The notes below the pieces were generated by a model that saw only the letters and a program-made list of their open reading frames with translations, had not been told where the DNA came from and did no database searches. The position numbers and the translations under genes were made by a program. A stretch of 64,000 bases of DNA from Pseudideonella sakaiensis (lineage in GTDB: Bacteria > Pseudomonadota > Gammaproteobacteria > Burkholderiales > Burkholderiaceae_C), in contig NZ_BBYR01000007.1 in assembly GCF_001293525.1 (NCBI RefSeq), positions 226,391 to 290,390 of the forward strand. The letters are read 5' to 3'. This document shows positions 28,788 through 37,252 of this stretch, one piece after another (positions within the stretch are counted from its first letter, which is position 1; each line of letters starts with the position of its first letter).

Positions 28788-30026
28788 TCAGCCGGCCGCG
28801 GGGCCGTCGGGCGCGGGGTGGCCGGCGAAGTGGTCCATCGCGGCCTGCACGCCGCTGCCGGCCAGTGGCACGCCGGCCAGCCGCAGGCCCATCTCCACGC
28901 CGGACAGCGCGGCCATCAGCGTCAGGTCGTTGCAGTCGCCGAGGTGGCCGATGCGGAACATGCGGCCCTTGACCTTGCCCAGGCCGGTGCCGAGCGAGAG
29001 GTCGAAGCGGCGGTGGATCAGCGCGCGCAGCGCGTCGGCATCGACGCCGGCGGGCGTGACCACGCCGGTCAGCACCGGCGAGCAGACGGCCGGGTCGGCG
29101 CACTGGATCGGCAGGCCCCAGGCCTGGACCGCGGCGCGCACGCCGGCCGCCCAGCGCTGGTGGCGGGCGAACACCGCCGGCAGGCCCTGCGTCAGCAGCA
29201 GGTCGAGCGACTCGCTCAGCGCGTACAGCAGGTTGGTGTTCGGCGTGTAGGGCCAGTAGCCGGTGCGGTTCATCTCGACGATCTCGTCCCAGGCCCAGAA
29301 GGCCTTCGCGCAGCCGGCGTGGCGGCTCGCCTCGAGGGCCTTCGGCGACAGCGCATTGAAGCTGATGCCCGGCGGCAGCATCAGGCCCTTCTGCGAGCCG
29401 CTGACGCTGACGTCGACGCCCCACTCGTCGTGCCGGTAGTCGGCGCTGGCCAGGCCCGAGATCGTGTCCACCATCAGCAGCGCCGGGTGGCCGGCCGCAT
29501 CGATCGCCGCGCGCACCGCGGCGATGTCGGAGGTGACGCCGGTGGACGTCTCGTTGTGCACCACGCAGACGGCCTTGATGCGGTGCCCGGGGTCGGCGCG
29601 CAGGCGCTCGCCGATCAGGGCCGCGTCCACGCCGTGCCGCCAGGACAGCGGCAGCCCGGTGGCCGCGCAGGTGCCGGGCCGGGCCAGGAACTCGGGCACG
29701 AGGCCGAGGCGGCGCGCCATCTTCTGCCACAGGCTGGCGAAGTGCCCGGTCTCGTACATCAGCACCGCATCGCCGGGGCTCAGCGTGTTCACCAGCGCCG
29801 CCTCCCAGGCGCCGGTGCCGGAGGCCGGGTAGATGACGACGGGATGCTGCGTTCCGAAGACCTGCTGCATGCCCGACAGCACGCGCTTGCCGAGCGCGGC
29901 GAACTCCGGGCCGCGGTGGTCGATCGTGGGCAGGCTGAGCGCGCGCAGCAGGCGGTCGGGCACCGGGCTCGGGCCGGGGATCTGCAGGAAATGGCGGCCG
30001 CTCGGGTGGTGGTCCAGCGTGATCAT
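28788..30026 (-). CDS. class V aminotransferase, alanine/serine-glyoxylate type
   Basis: The 412-residue PLP enzyme matches the AGXT/serine-glyoxylate aminotransferase group. It shows IPGPSPVPDRLLRAL and TIDHRGPEF at the N-terminus, the cofactor segments YPASGTGAWEAAL and MVDTISGLAS, and the PLP lysine K213 in SGSQKG. It should transfer an amino group from alanine, serine or aspartate to glyoxylate or another keto acid. AAGGAG lies upstream of ATG 30026. It is divergent from the GntR regulator, with one operator 25 bp upstream of its start. Also similar to the aspartate-glyoxylate enzyme of the beta-hydroxyaspartate pathway, but no other gene of that pathway is here. Confidence 0.88.
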   Translation of the reverse strand: MITLDHHPSGRHFLQIPGPSPVPDRLLRALSLPTIDHRGPEFAALGKRVLSGMQQVFGTQHPVVIYPASGTGAWEAALVNTLSPGDAVLMYETGHFASLWQKMARRLGLVPEFLARPGTCAATGLPLSWRHGVDAALIGERLRADPGHRIKAVCVVHNETSTGVTSDIAAVRAAIDAAGHPALLMVDTISGLASADYRHDEWGVDVSVSGSQKGLMLPPGISFNALSPKALEASRHAGCAKAFWAWDEIVEMNRTGYWPYTPNTNLLYALSESLDLLLTQGLPAVFARHQRWAAGVRAAVQAWGLPIQCADPAVCSPVLTGVVTPAGVDADALRALIHRRFDLSLGTGLGKVKGRMFRIGHLGDCNDLTLMAALSGVEMGLRLAGVPLAGSGVQAAMDHFAGHPAPDGPAAG

Positions 30027-30050
30027 CGGGGCTCCTTGCGAGTGGCGTAG

Positions 30051-30064
30051 TTTTGCATACAAAA
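30051..30064. promoter_or_regulatory. GntR operator upstream of the aminotransferase gene
   Basis: TTTTGCATACAAAA is a near-palindrome with TTTTG/CAAAA-type arms, lying 25 bp upstream of the aminotransferase ATG. A perfect TTGACA -35 lies on the minus strand at 30071-30076 and the operator falls just downstream of it, so binding would block that promoter. A matching copy is at 30161-30173. Confidence 0.65.
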
Positions 30065-30160
30065 TCCGCTTGTCAACGGACTGGGCCTGCAGCTCCAGGA
30101 CAGTCCAGGCCCTTTTCTCCTCGTAGAATCGCCATTCGCCTCGGGATAAACCCGAAGGCA

Positions 30161-30173
30161 TTTTGAATACAAA
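30161..30173. promoter_or_regulatory. GntR operator upstream of the regulator gene
   Basis: TTTTGAATACAAA repeats the site at 30051-30064 with one central change and lies 25 bp upstream of the GntR ATG, the same distance as the other copy from its gene. The two sites fit GntR-FCD operators of the TTGTATACAA type. Confidence 0.65.
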
Positions 30174-30197
30174 CCATCCTCCGCACGCCTTTCTGCC

Positions 30198-30893
30198 ATG
30201 GCCGACATCATCCCGATCGCGCGCGAGGTCCTGCACCAGCAGGTGGCCCTGCGGCTGCGCCAGCGCATCGTCGAGGGCCAGCTCGCGCCGGCCGCCAAGC
30301 TCAACGAGCGCGCGCTGTGCGAGCAGCTGCAGGTCTCGCGCACCCCGCTGCGCGAGGCCATCAAGATGCTCGCGGCCGAAGGCCTGGTCGAGCTGCTGCC
30401 GAACCGCGGGGCCGTCGTCGCGCGGCTCGACGAGGCGGTGGTGGCGGACACCTTCGAGCTGATCGGCGGCCTCGAGGGCCTGTCCGGCGAACTCGCGGCG
30501 CAGCGCATCACCGAGGCCGAGCTGGCCGAGCTGCGCGCGCTGCACTTCGAGATGATGGCGGCCTACACGCGGCGCGACCGCGCCACCTACTACCGCCTGA
30601 ACGCGCTGATCCACGACCAGATCAACGCCGCGGCCCGCAACCCGGTGCTGGCGCAGACCTATCGCACGATCAATGCGCGGCTGCAGGCGCTGCGCTTCCG
30701 CTCCAACCTCGACGAGGCGAAATGGCAGCGCGCCGTGCAGGAGCACGGGCAGATGCTCGAGGCCCTGGCCGCGCGCGACGGGGCCGGCCTGCGGCAGCTG
30801 ATGGTGCGGCACCTCGAGCACAAGCGCGAGGCCGTGCTCGAGCTGATGCGCCAGGGCGCCGTCGACGCGCTGCAGCCCGGGAGCGGCCGGTGA
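30198..30893 (+). CDS. GntR-family regulator, FCD subfamily
   Basis: The 231-residue protein has an N-terminal winged helix (about 10-75, LNERALCEQLQVSRTPLREA, the strongly conserved GntR recognition region) and an all-helical FCD ligand domain (about 85-220) with possible metal-binding His residues. These regulators sense small carboxylates and usually repress. It lies between divergent catabolic genes with two matching operators, so it probably controls both sides including itself. Its stop overlaps the next start (GTGA). Confidence 0.92.
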   Translation: MADIIPIAREVLHQQVALRLRQRIVEGQLAPAAKLNERALCEQLQVSRTPLREAIKMLAAEGLVELLPNRGAVVARLDEAVVADTFELIGGLEGLSGELAAQRITEAELAELRALHFEMMAAYTRRDRATYYRLNALIHDQINAAARNPVLAQTYRTINARLQALRFRSNLDEAKWQRAVQEHGQMLEALAARDGAGLRQLMVRHLEHKREAVLELMRQGAVDALQPGSGR

Positions 30894-33800
30894 AGCGCCC
30901 GGCGGCGGACGAGGCCCGGGCTGGCCTGTCGCGGGCCGACCGCGGCTCGCGGGCGGCGCGGCAGCGGCTGCAGCGCGCGGCCGGCCCCGAGGGCGCGGCG
31001 CTGGCCGAGCGGCTGGCGGCCGAGACCGAGGGCGAGGTGCTGTTCGACGGCGGCTCGCGCGCCCGCTACGCGACCGATGCCTCGATCTACCAGGCGGTGC
31101 CGGTGGGGGTCTTCGTGCCGCGCACGCCGCGCGACGTCGAGACGGCGCTGCAGATCGCGCGCGAGACCCGCACCCCGCTGCTGGCGCGCGGCGGCGGCAC
31201 CTCGCAGTGCGGCCAGACCACCGGCACCGCGCTGGTGATCGACCACAGCAAGCACCTGCGCCGCGTGCTGGCGGTCGACCCACGGGCCGGCACCGCGGTG
31301 GTCGAGCCCGGCCTGGTGCTGGACCACCTCAACGCCGAGCTGAAGCGCGACGGCCTGTGGTACCCGGTGGACGTGTCGACCAGCGCCCAGGCCACGCTCG
31401 GCGGCATGGCCGGCAACAACTCCTGCGGCTCGCGCAGCATCGCCTACGGCAACATGGTGCACAACGTGCGCGCCATCGACGCCTGGCTGGCCGATGGCAG
31501 CGCGCTGCGCTTCGGCCCGGTCGCCGGGCTGGGCCCGCGCGAGCGGGCGATCGCCGACGCCGTGCGCGGCCTGGCCGAGCGCCACCGCGCCGAGATCGAG
31601 GCGCACTGGCCGACCGTGATGCGGCGCGTCGCCGGCTACAACCTCGACATCTTCCATCCGCGCAGCGAGCGGCCCTACACCGACGACGGCTCGGTCAACC
31701 TGGCGCACCTGCTGGTGGGCGCCGAGGGCACGCTGGCGCTGTACCGTTCGCTGACGCTGGCGCTGAGCCCGCTGCCGCGCGCCAAGGTGCTGGGCGTGGT
31801 CAACTTCCCGAGCTTCCACGCCGCGATGGACTCGGCCCGGCACCTGGTGACGCTCGGCCCGAGCGCGGTCGAGCTGGTCGACCGCACGATGATCGAGCTG
31901 GCGCGCCGCAACCCCGCCTTCCGCCCGGTCATCGAGACCGCGCTGATCGGCGAGCCCGAGGCCATCCTGCTGGTGGAGTTCAGCGGCGACGCCCGCGACG
32001 GCCTGCGGGCGCAGCTGCGCCGCCTGGTCGAGCTCGTCGGCGAGCTCGGGTTGCCGGGGCAGGTGGTGGAGATGCCGGACGAGGGCCCGCAGAAGGCGCT
32101 GTGGGAGGTGCGCAAGGCGGGCCTCAACATCATGATGAGCCTGAAGGGCGACGGCAAGCCGGTGTCCTTCATCGAGGACTGCGCGGTGCCGCTGGAGCAC
32201 CTGGCCGAGTACACCGACGCGCTGACCGAGGTCTTCCGCCGCCATGGCACCCGCGGCACCTGGTACGCCCATGCCTCGGTGGGCACGCTGCACGTGCGCC
32301 CGATCCTCGACATGCGCCGCGACGGCGCGGCGAAGATGCGCGCGATCGCCGAGGAGGCGGCCGCGCTGGTGCGGCGCTACCGCGGCGCCTTCAGCGGCGA
32401 GCACGGCGACGGCCTGTGCCGCGGCGAGTGGATCCGCTGGCAGTTCGGGCCGGCGCTGGACGAGGCCTTCCGCGCGATCAAGCAGCAGCTCGACCCGGCC
32501 GGGCTCTTGAACCCCGGCAAGATCGTCGACCCGCCGAAGATGGACGACGCGCGCCTGTTCCGCTTCCCGCCGGGCTACCGCACGATCCCGCTGCGGCCGG
32601 TGTTCGACTGGTCGGCCTGGAACGTCCAGAACGATGCGGTGACCGAGGCCACGACGCCGCCCGGCACCGGCGGCGACCCGACCGGCGGCTTCGCGAAGGC
32701 CGTCGAGATGTGCAACAACAACGGCCACTGCCGCAAGTTCGACGCCGGCACGATGTGCCCCAGCTACCGCGTCACCCGCGACGAGCAGCACCTGACGCGC
32801 GGCCGCGCCAACACGCTGCGGCTGGCGCTGTCGGGCGGCATCCCGGGCCTGCGCGCCGAGGACGCGATGAGCAGCGACGTGGTGCGCGAGGCACTCGATC
32901 TCTGCGTGGGTTGCAAGGGCTGCCGCCGCGACTGTCCGACCGGCGTCGACATGGCGAAGATGAAGCTCGAGTTCACCGCCCACGACAAGGCGCGCCACGG
33001 CCACACGCTGAAGGACCGGCTGATCGCGCACCTGCCCGACTACGCACGCTGGGCCGCGCGGGTGCCGGCGCTGATGAACCTGCGCGACCGGGTGCCCGCG
33101 CTGGCGCGCCTCAGCGAGCGCTGGCTCGGGCTGTCGGCGCAGCGCCGGCTGCCGCGCTGGCGCCGCGACACCTTCTGGGCCGGCGCCGCGGCCCGCGGCC
33201 TCGCCACGCGGGCGCAGGTGCTGGCGGCGCAGCGCGCGGGCCAGCGGGCCGTGGTGCTGTTCGTCGACACCTTCAACGGCCACTTCGAGACCGAGAACGT
33301 GCAGGACGCGCTCGCGGTGCTGCAGGCCGCGGGCTACCGCGTCCACGTCGCGCACGGCGGCGGCGATGCCGCGGCCAGCGGACCGGCGCTGTGCTGCGGG
33401 CGCACCCACCTGGCCGCTGGCATGACGCGCCAGGCCGAGGCGCGCGCCCGTGCGCTGCTGGCGGCGCTGCAGCCGCTCGCCGACGCGGGGCTGTCCATCG
33501 TCGGCCTCGAGCCCTCCTGCCTGCTGAGCCTGCGCGACGAGTACCTGGTGATGGGCCTCGGCGACGCCGCGCAGCGGGTCGCGGAGCGCGCGCTGCTGTT
33601 CGAGGAGTTCCTCGCCCGCGAGGCCGCCGCCGGGCGCTTCGCGCCGCGGCTGCGCGGCGCGCAGGCGCCGATCCTGGTGCACGGCCACTGCCACCAGAAG
33701 GCCTTCGCGGCGGTGTCGCCGGTGCTCGAGGTGCTGCGCCTGATCCCCGGCGCGGCACCGACGCTGATCGAGTCCAGCTGCTGCGGCATGGCCGGCAGCT

Positions 33801-34006
33801 TCGGCTACGAGGCCGCGCACCAGGCCGTGTCGATGGGCATGGCCGAGGCGGCGCTGCTGCCCGCGGTGCGGGCCGCGCCGGACGCGATCATCGTGGCCGA
33901 TGGCACCAGCTGCCGCCACCAGATCGCCGACGGCGCCGGGCGCGAGGCGGTGCACGTGGCCCGGGTGCTGGCGCAGCACCTGGAGGCCGCGGCCCCCCGC
34001 GCCTGA
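30890..34006 (+). CDS. FAD-binding and Fe-S-binding 2-hydroxyacid dehydrogenase, YdiJ type
   Basis: The 1038-residue fusion has an N-terminal FAD domain of the PCMH/GlcD type (about 60-560, with ARGGGTSQCGQT and GGMAGNNSCGSRS), a 4Fe-4S module (CNNNGHCRKFDAGTMCPSY from C608; CVGCKGCRRDCP with C672, C675, C678, C682) and a C-terminal CCG region (LCCGRTH, HGHCHQKAF, SSCCGMAGSFGYE). Length and order match E. coli YdiJ, a D-2-hydroxyglutarate dehydrogenase. It should oxidise a D-2-hydroxyacid and pass electrons to the quinone chain. The GTG start at 30890 overlaps the gntR stop, so regulator and enzyme are translationally coupled. Confidence 0.9.
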   Translation: MKRPAADEARAGLSRADRGSRAARQRLQRAAGPEGAALAERLAAETEGEVLFDGGSRARYATDASIYQAVPVGVFVPRTPRDVETALQIARETRTPLLARGGGTSQCGQTTGTALVIDHSKHLRRVLAVDPRAGTAVVEPGLVLDHLNAELKRDGLWYPVDVSTSAQATLGGMAGNNSCGSRSIAYGNMVHNVRAIDAWLADGSALRFGPVAGLGPRERAIADAVRGLAERHRAEIEAHWPTVMRRVAGYNLDIFHPRSERPYTDDGSVNLAHLLVGAEGTLALYRSLTLALSPLPRAKVLGVVNFPSFHAAMDSARHLVTLGPSAVELVDRTMIELARRNPAFRPVIETALIGEPEAILLVEFSGDARDGLRAQLRRLVELVGELGLPGQVVEMPDEGPQKALWEVRKAGLNIMMSLKGDGKPVSFIEDCAVPLEHLAEYTDALTEVFRRHGTRGTWYAHASVGTLHVRPILDMRRDGAAKMRAIAEEAAALVRRYRGAFSGEHGDGLCRGEWIRWQFGPALDEAFRAIKQQLDPAGLLNPGKIVDPPKMDDARLFRFPPGYRTIPLRPVFDWSAWNVQNDAVTEATTPPGTGGDPTGGFAKAVEMCNNNGHCRKFDAGTMCPSYRVTRDEQHLTRGRANTLRLALSGGIPGLRAEDAMSSDVVREALDLCVGCKGCRRDCPTGVDMAKMKLEFTAHDKARHGHTLKDRLIAHLPDYARWAARVPALMNLRDRVPALARLSERWLGLSAQRRLPRWRRDTFWAGAAARGLATRAQVLAAQRAGQRAVVLFVDTFNGHFETENVQDALAVLQAAGYRVHVAHGGGDAAASGPALCCGRTHLAAGMTRQAEARARALLAALQPLADAGLSIVGLEPSCLLSLRDEYLVMGLGDAAQRVAERALLFEEFLAREAAAGRFAPRLRGAQAPILVHGHCHQKAFAAVSPVLEVLRLIPGAAPTLIESSCCGMAGSFGYEAAHQAVSMGMAEAALLPAVRAAPDAIIVADGTSCRHQIADGAGREAVHVARVLAQHLEAAAPRA

Positions 34007-34156
34007 GCCGCCGCGCACCGCGCCTGCCGATGCCCCTGCGCCGCGCCGGACTTACGTAGTTTCCGCCATGCCGTTGCCGGCCCCCGTATCGACAATGGCG
34101 CCTTCGCCGACCGGCGCGTGCCGGTCTTTCGACGACGCACTCCGAGGATTGTCGCC

Positions 34157-35125
34157 ATGAAGAAGCTCCTGCTCGCCGCGGTCGCCGCGCTGACCGCCAC
34201 CGCCGCCCTGGCCGAGTACCCCGAGAAGCCGGTGACGATCGTGGTGCCCTTCGCGGCCGGCGGCCCGACCGACAAGGTGGCGCGCGACCTGGCCGAGGCG
34301 CTGCGCAAGCCGCTCGGCGCCACGATCATCATCGAGAACGTCGGCGGCGCCGGCGGCACGCTCGGCCACACCAAGGTGGCCAAGGCCGCCAACGACGGCT
34401 ACACGCTGCTGCTGGCCCACATCGGCATGTCGACCGCGCCGGCCCTGTACCGCAACCTGCAGTACAAGACGCTGGACGACTTCGAGTACCTCGGCATGGT
34501 CAACGAGGTGCCGATGACGCTGATCGGCCGCTCGACGCTGCCGGCCAACAACTTCGCCGAACTGGTGAAGTGGATGGAGGCCAACAAGGGCAAGATCAAC
34601 CTCGCGAACGCCGGCCTCGGCGCCGCGTCGCACCTGTGCGGCCTGCTGTTCCAGCAGAGCATGAAGGTCGACATGACGACCGTGCCCTACAAGGGCACCG
34701 GCCCGGCGATGACCGACCTGCTCGGCGGCCAGGTCGACCTGATGTGCGACCAGACCACCAACACCACCGGCCAGATCGAGAGCGGCAAGGTCAAGGCCTT
34801 CGCGGTCACGACGACGAAGCGGCTGAGCACGCCGGCGCTGGCCAAGCTGCCGACGCTCGAAGAGTCCGGCGTCAAGGGCTTCAACGTGACGATCTGGCAC
34901 GGCATGTATGCGCCGAAGGGCACGCCGAAGCCGGTGCTGGACAAGGTCAACGCCGCGCTGAAGGTCGCGCTGAAGGACCCGGACTTCATCAAGCGCCAGG
35001 AAGCCCTGGGCGCGGTGGTCATCACCGACAACCGCACCAACGGCGCCGACCACAAGAAGTTCGTCGAGGCCGAGATCAACAAGTGGGGCCCGATCATCAA
35101 GGCGGCTGGGCAATACGCTGATTGA
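34157..35125 (+). CDS. Bug/TctC-family periplasmic substrate-binding protein
   Basis: The 322-residue protein has a Sec signal peptide (MKKLLLAAVAALTATAALA) and Bug motifs YPEKPVTIVVPFAAGGPTD, IIENVGGAGGTLG, LANAGLGAASH and VPYKGTGP. It is the third Bug protein in the window and the only one without a twin-arginine leader. ATG 34157 (MKKLLL) is the natural start. It follows the dehydrogenase gene by 150 bp and ends three bases before the repeat array at 35128. Confidence 0.9.
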   Translation: MKKLLLAAVAALTATAALAEYPEKPVTIVVPFAAGGPTDKVARDLAEALRKPLGATIIIENVGGAGGTLGHTKVAKAANDGYTLLLAHIGMSTAPALYRNLQYKTLDDFEYLGMVNEVPMTLIGRSTLPANNFAELVKWMEANKGKINLANAGLGAASHLCGLLFQQSMKVDMTTVPYKGTGPAMTDLLGGQVDLMCDQTTNTTGQIESGKVKAFAVTTTKRLSTPALAKLPTLEESGVKGFNVTIWHGMYAPKGTPKPVLDKVNAALKVALKDPDFIKRQEALGAVVITDNRTNGADHKKFVEAEINKWGPIIKAAGQYAD

Positions 35126-35127
35126 GT

Positions 35128-35636
35128 CCCCCCCCCCGGAGCGGCTTACGCCGCTCCCCCCCAGGGGGGCGCCACCGATGGACCGGCGGAGCCGGATCCA
35201 TGGTGGCCGCTTGATGGATCCTCGGAGCGGCTGCGCCGCTCCTCCTCAGCGGCGCCATCGATGGACTGGCGGAGCCAGATCCCTGGCTGCCGCTTGATGG
35301 ATCCTCGGAGCGGCTGCGCCGCTCCTCCTCAGCGGCGCCATCAATGGACTGGCGGAGCCGGATCCATGGTGGCGGCTGGGTGACTCCTCGGAGCGGCTGA
35401 CGCCGCTCCTCCTCAGGGGGCGCCACCGATGGGCCGCTCCCTCGCACGGCCGGCACGATCGCTGCCCGCCGATATCGCTCGACCTCCACCCCCACCCCCT
35501 CCACCCCAAGCCGCACATCCGATGGAGCGGCGCAGCCGCTCCGAGGATCCCTCCAGCGGCCACCATGGATCCGGCTCCGCCGGTCCATCGGTGGCGCCCC
35601 CCTGGGGGGGAGCGGCGTGAGCCGCTCCGGGGGGGG
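35128..35636. repeat. array of about 85-bp hairpin repeats with an inverted copy
   Basis: The whole 516-bp gap between two convergent genes is repeat. Direct units start at 35138 (86 bp), 35224 (83), 35307 (83) and 35390 (cut at about 35432). An inverted 86-bp unit runs 35628 to 35543, followed by an inverted half at 35542-35524. Each unit opens with an 8-bp hairpin GGAGCGGC/GCCGCTCC (loop TTAC, TGC, TGAC or TCAC). It then has a longer imperfect hairpin (in unit 1, 35172-35206: CCACC-ATGGA-CCGGC arms, loop GGA). A run of 10 C at 35128 is mirrored by 8 G ending at 35636. The first and last units are nearly identical, making an inverted repeat of about 85 bp. The unique centre is about 35433-35523. 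Confidence 0.9.
35138..35157 (+). terminator. terminal hairpin of the repeat array (possible terminator)
   Basis: GGAGCGGC-TTAC-GCCGCTCC folds into a perfect 8-bp stem 12 bp after the Bug stop codon. The mirror hairpin (35609-35628) lies 13 bp from the stop of the convergent ligase. There is no T tract, so it may instead protect mRNA 3' ends or stop transcription with help. Confidence 0.4.
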
Positions 35637-35641
35637 TGAAG

Positions 35642-36904
35642 TCAGTCCAGCTTTCTCAGGTCGTCGATGACCTTGCCGTCGTTCGGCAGCGTGCCGGGGG
35701 CGCGGAGCTCGACGTCGCCGCGCAGCTTGGTGATGTCGCGCAGGGTGTCGGCGATGCGGGCGGCGAGGCCGTCGGCGGGGCCGGCGGTCTCGACCTGCAG
35801 CGTCATGCGGTCGTTGGCCATCTCGCCGGAGACGACGAGGCGCCCGCGGCCGAGGCCGGGGTGGCGGCGCAGCACCTCGGCGACCTGGGAGGGGTGGACG
35901 AACATGCCGCGCACCTTCGCCGTCTGGTCGGCCCGGCCCATCCAGCCCCGGATGCGGGTGTTGCTGCGGCCGGTCGGGCAGGGCCCGGGCAGCACCGCGG
36001 ACAGGTCGCCGGTGCCGAAGCGGATCAGCGGGTAGTCGGGGTTCAGCGTGGTCACCACCAGCTCGCCGACCTCGCCTTCGGGCACCGGCTCGCCGGTGCC
36101 GGGGCGGACGATCTCGACGATCACGCCCTCGTCCAGCACCAGGCCCTCGCGGGCCGCGGTCTCGTAGGCGATCAGCCCGAGGTCGGCCGTTGCATAGCAC
36201 TGGAAGGCCGCGACGCCGCGCTCGCCGAACCAGTGGCGCAGCGACGGCGGGCAGGCCTCGCCGCTGACCAGCGCCTTGCCCACGCTGTCCAGCGCCTGCC
36301 CGGTCTCGGCGGCCTTCTCCAGCAGGATGCGCAGGAAGCTCGGCGTGCCGATGTAGCCGTGCGGCCGCAGCTCCGCCATCGCCTGCAGCTGCAGCTCGGT
36401 GTTGCCGACGCCGCCGGCGAAGACGGTGCAGCCGAGCGCGTGGGCCGCGGTCTCCATCATCGAGCCGGCCGGCGTGAGGTGGTAGCTGAAGCTGTTGTGG
36501 ATCAGTTCGCCGCGGCGGAAGCCCGCGGCGTGCAATGCACGCGCCAGGCGCCAGTAGTCGCCGGCCTCGCCCTCGGGCTCGTAGATCGGGCCGGGCGACT
36601 GGAAGACGCGTCGCGCGCCGCGCGGCGCACGCAGCCCCTGCCAGCCGATCGCCGAGAAGCCGCCGAAGGCATCCGGACGGTCGGCGGCCCGCTGGGCCGC
36701 CAGCAGCTCGTGCTTGCGCGTGACGGGCAGGCGCGCGAGCGCCTGGCGGTCCACCACGCCGGCCGCGTCGACGCCGGCCAGGCGCTGTGCGAACGCCGTC
36801 GTCGCGGCCTGCGCATGCGCCACCTGCGCCGGCAGCGCGGCCATCAGCGCCGCTTCGCGTACGGCCGGGTCGCGCGTCTCGAGCGCATCGTAGGCATCAG
36901 TCAT
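35642..36904 (-). CDS. phenylacetate-CoA ligase-like AMP-binding enzyme
   Basis: The 420-residue adenylate-forming enzyme is of the PaaK branch. It shows FQSPGPIYEPEGE, an ATP-binding VFAGGVGNTELQL region, QCYATADLGLIAYE, IRFGTGDLSAVL and the C-terminal hinge RGWMGRADQTAKVRGMFVHP. It should activate an aromatic or similar acid to its CoA ester. ATG 36904 overlaps the stop of the small upstream gene by 8 bases. It is the last gene of the liv operon, so the importer probably brings in the acid that this enzyme or the ligase at 42436 activates. True PaaK identity is not certain. Confidence 0.85.
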   Translation of the reverse strand: MTDAYDALETRDPAVREAALMAALPAQVAHAQAATTAFAQRLAGVDAAGVVDRQALARLPVTRKHELLAAQRAADRPDAFGGFSAIGWQGLRAPRGARRVFQSPGPIYEPEGEAGDYWRLARALHAAGFRRGELIHNSFSYHLTPAGSMMETAAHALGCTVFAGGVGNTELQLQAMAELRPHGYIGTPSFLRILLEKAAETGQALDSVGKALVSGEACPPSLRHWFGERGVAAFQCYATADLGLIAYETAAREGLVLDEGVIVEIVRPGTGEPVPEGEVGELVVTTLNPDYPLIRFGTGDLSAVLPGPCPTGRSNTRIRGWMGRADQTAKVRGMFVHPSQVAEVLRRHPGLGRGRLVVSGEMANDRMTLQVETAGPADGLAARIADTLRDITKLRGDVELRAPGTLPNDGKVIDDLRKLD

Positions 36905-37196
36905 CGGTGTCGTTCCAGCTCGACAGCTGGCGTTTGAGTTCGGCGAGGAAGTCGCGCACCTGCGCGGCATTCGTCGCGCGTCGCTCGGTCCATTCGGGGG
37001 TGCGCGACGGTCGGCGCACGCGCGCCAGCCGCAATGCGCCGTCCTCGGCCGTCGCGCGCACCAGCGGCAGGCCGCGCCGCTCGAAGCGGCCCTCGCGCTC
37101 GGCCAGGCCGAGCGCGCGCAGCTCGCGCCGCACGCTCTGCAGCGCGCTCTCCGCCGAGAACGGCGGCGGCGCGAAGAAGTCGTCGTTCTCGCTCAT
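36897..37196 (-). CDS. small conserved protein of unknown function
   Basis: The 99-residue charged protein has no signal or membrane segment: an acidic start (MSENDDFFAPP), a basic middle with REGRFERRGLPLV and a C-terminal helix AAQVRDFLAELKRQLSSW. It sits inside the operon between the LivF-type gene and the PaaK-like ligase and overlaps the latter by 8 bases, so it is surely translated. I do not recognise a domain. Short proteins of this kind occur at the same place in related operons, which suggests it belongs with the ligase. Confidence 0.75.
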   Translation of the reverse strand: MSENDDFFAPPPFSAESALQSVRRELRALGLAEREGRFERRGLPLVRATAEDGALRLARVRRPSRTPEWTERRATNAAQVRDFLAELKRQLSSWNDTDD

Positions 37197-37252
37197 CGGG
37201 GGCTCCCGCTGCGGCGGCGTTCGGACGCTGGCACCTGCTGGCTGCGCCGGAC

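Noticed and set aside
30890..34006. possible frameshifted gene pair (separate flavin and Fe-S subunits)
   Set aside because: The frame is continuous and the 1038-residue length agrees with single-chain YdiJ-type enzymes.
35138..35432. CRISPR-like regular spacing of repeats
   Set aside because: The near-identical unit is the whole 83-86 bp with no variable spacers between copies, part of it is inverted, and there are no cas genes.
35097..36200. long open frames across the repeat array on both strands
   Set aside because: They arise from the repeat periodicity, run into the real Bug and ligase genes, and encode only iterated Arg/Pro/Ala peptide.
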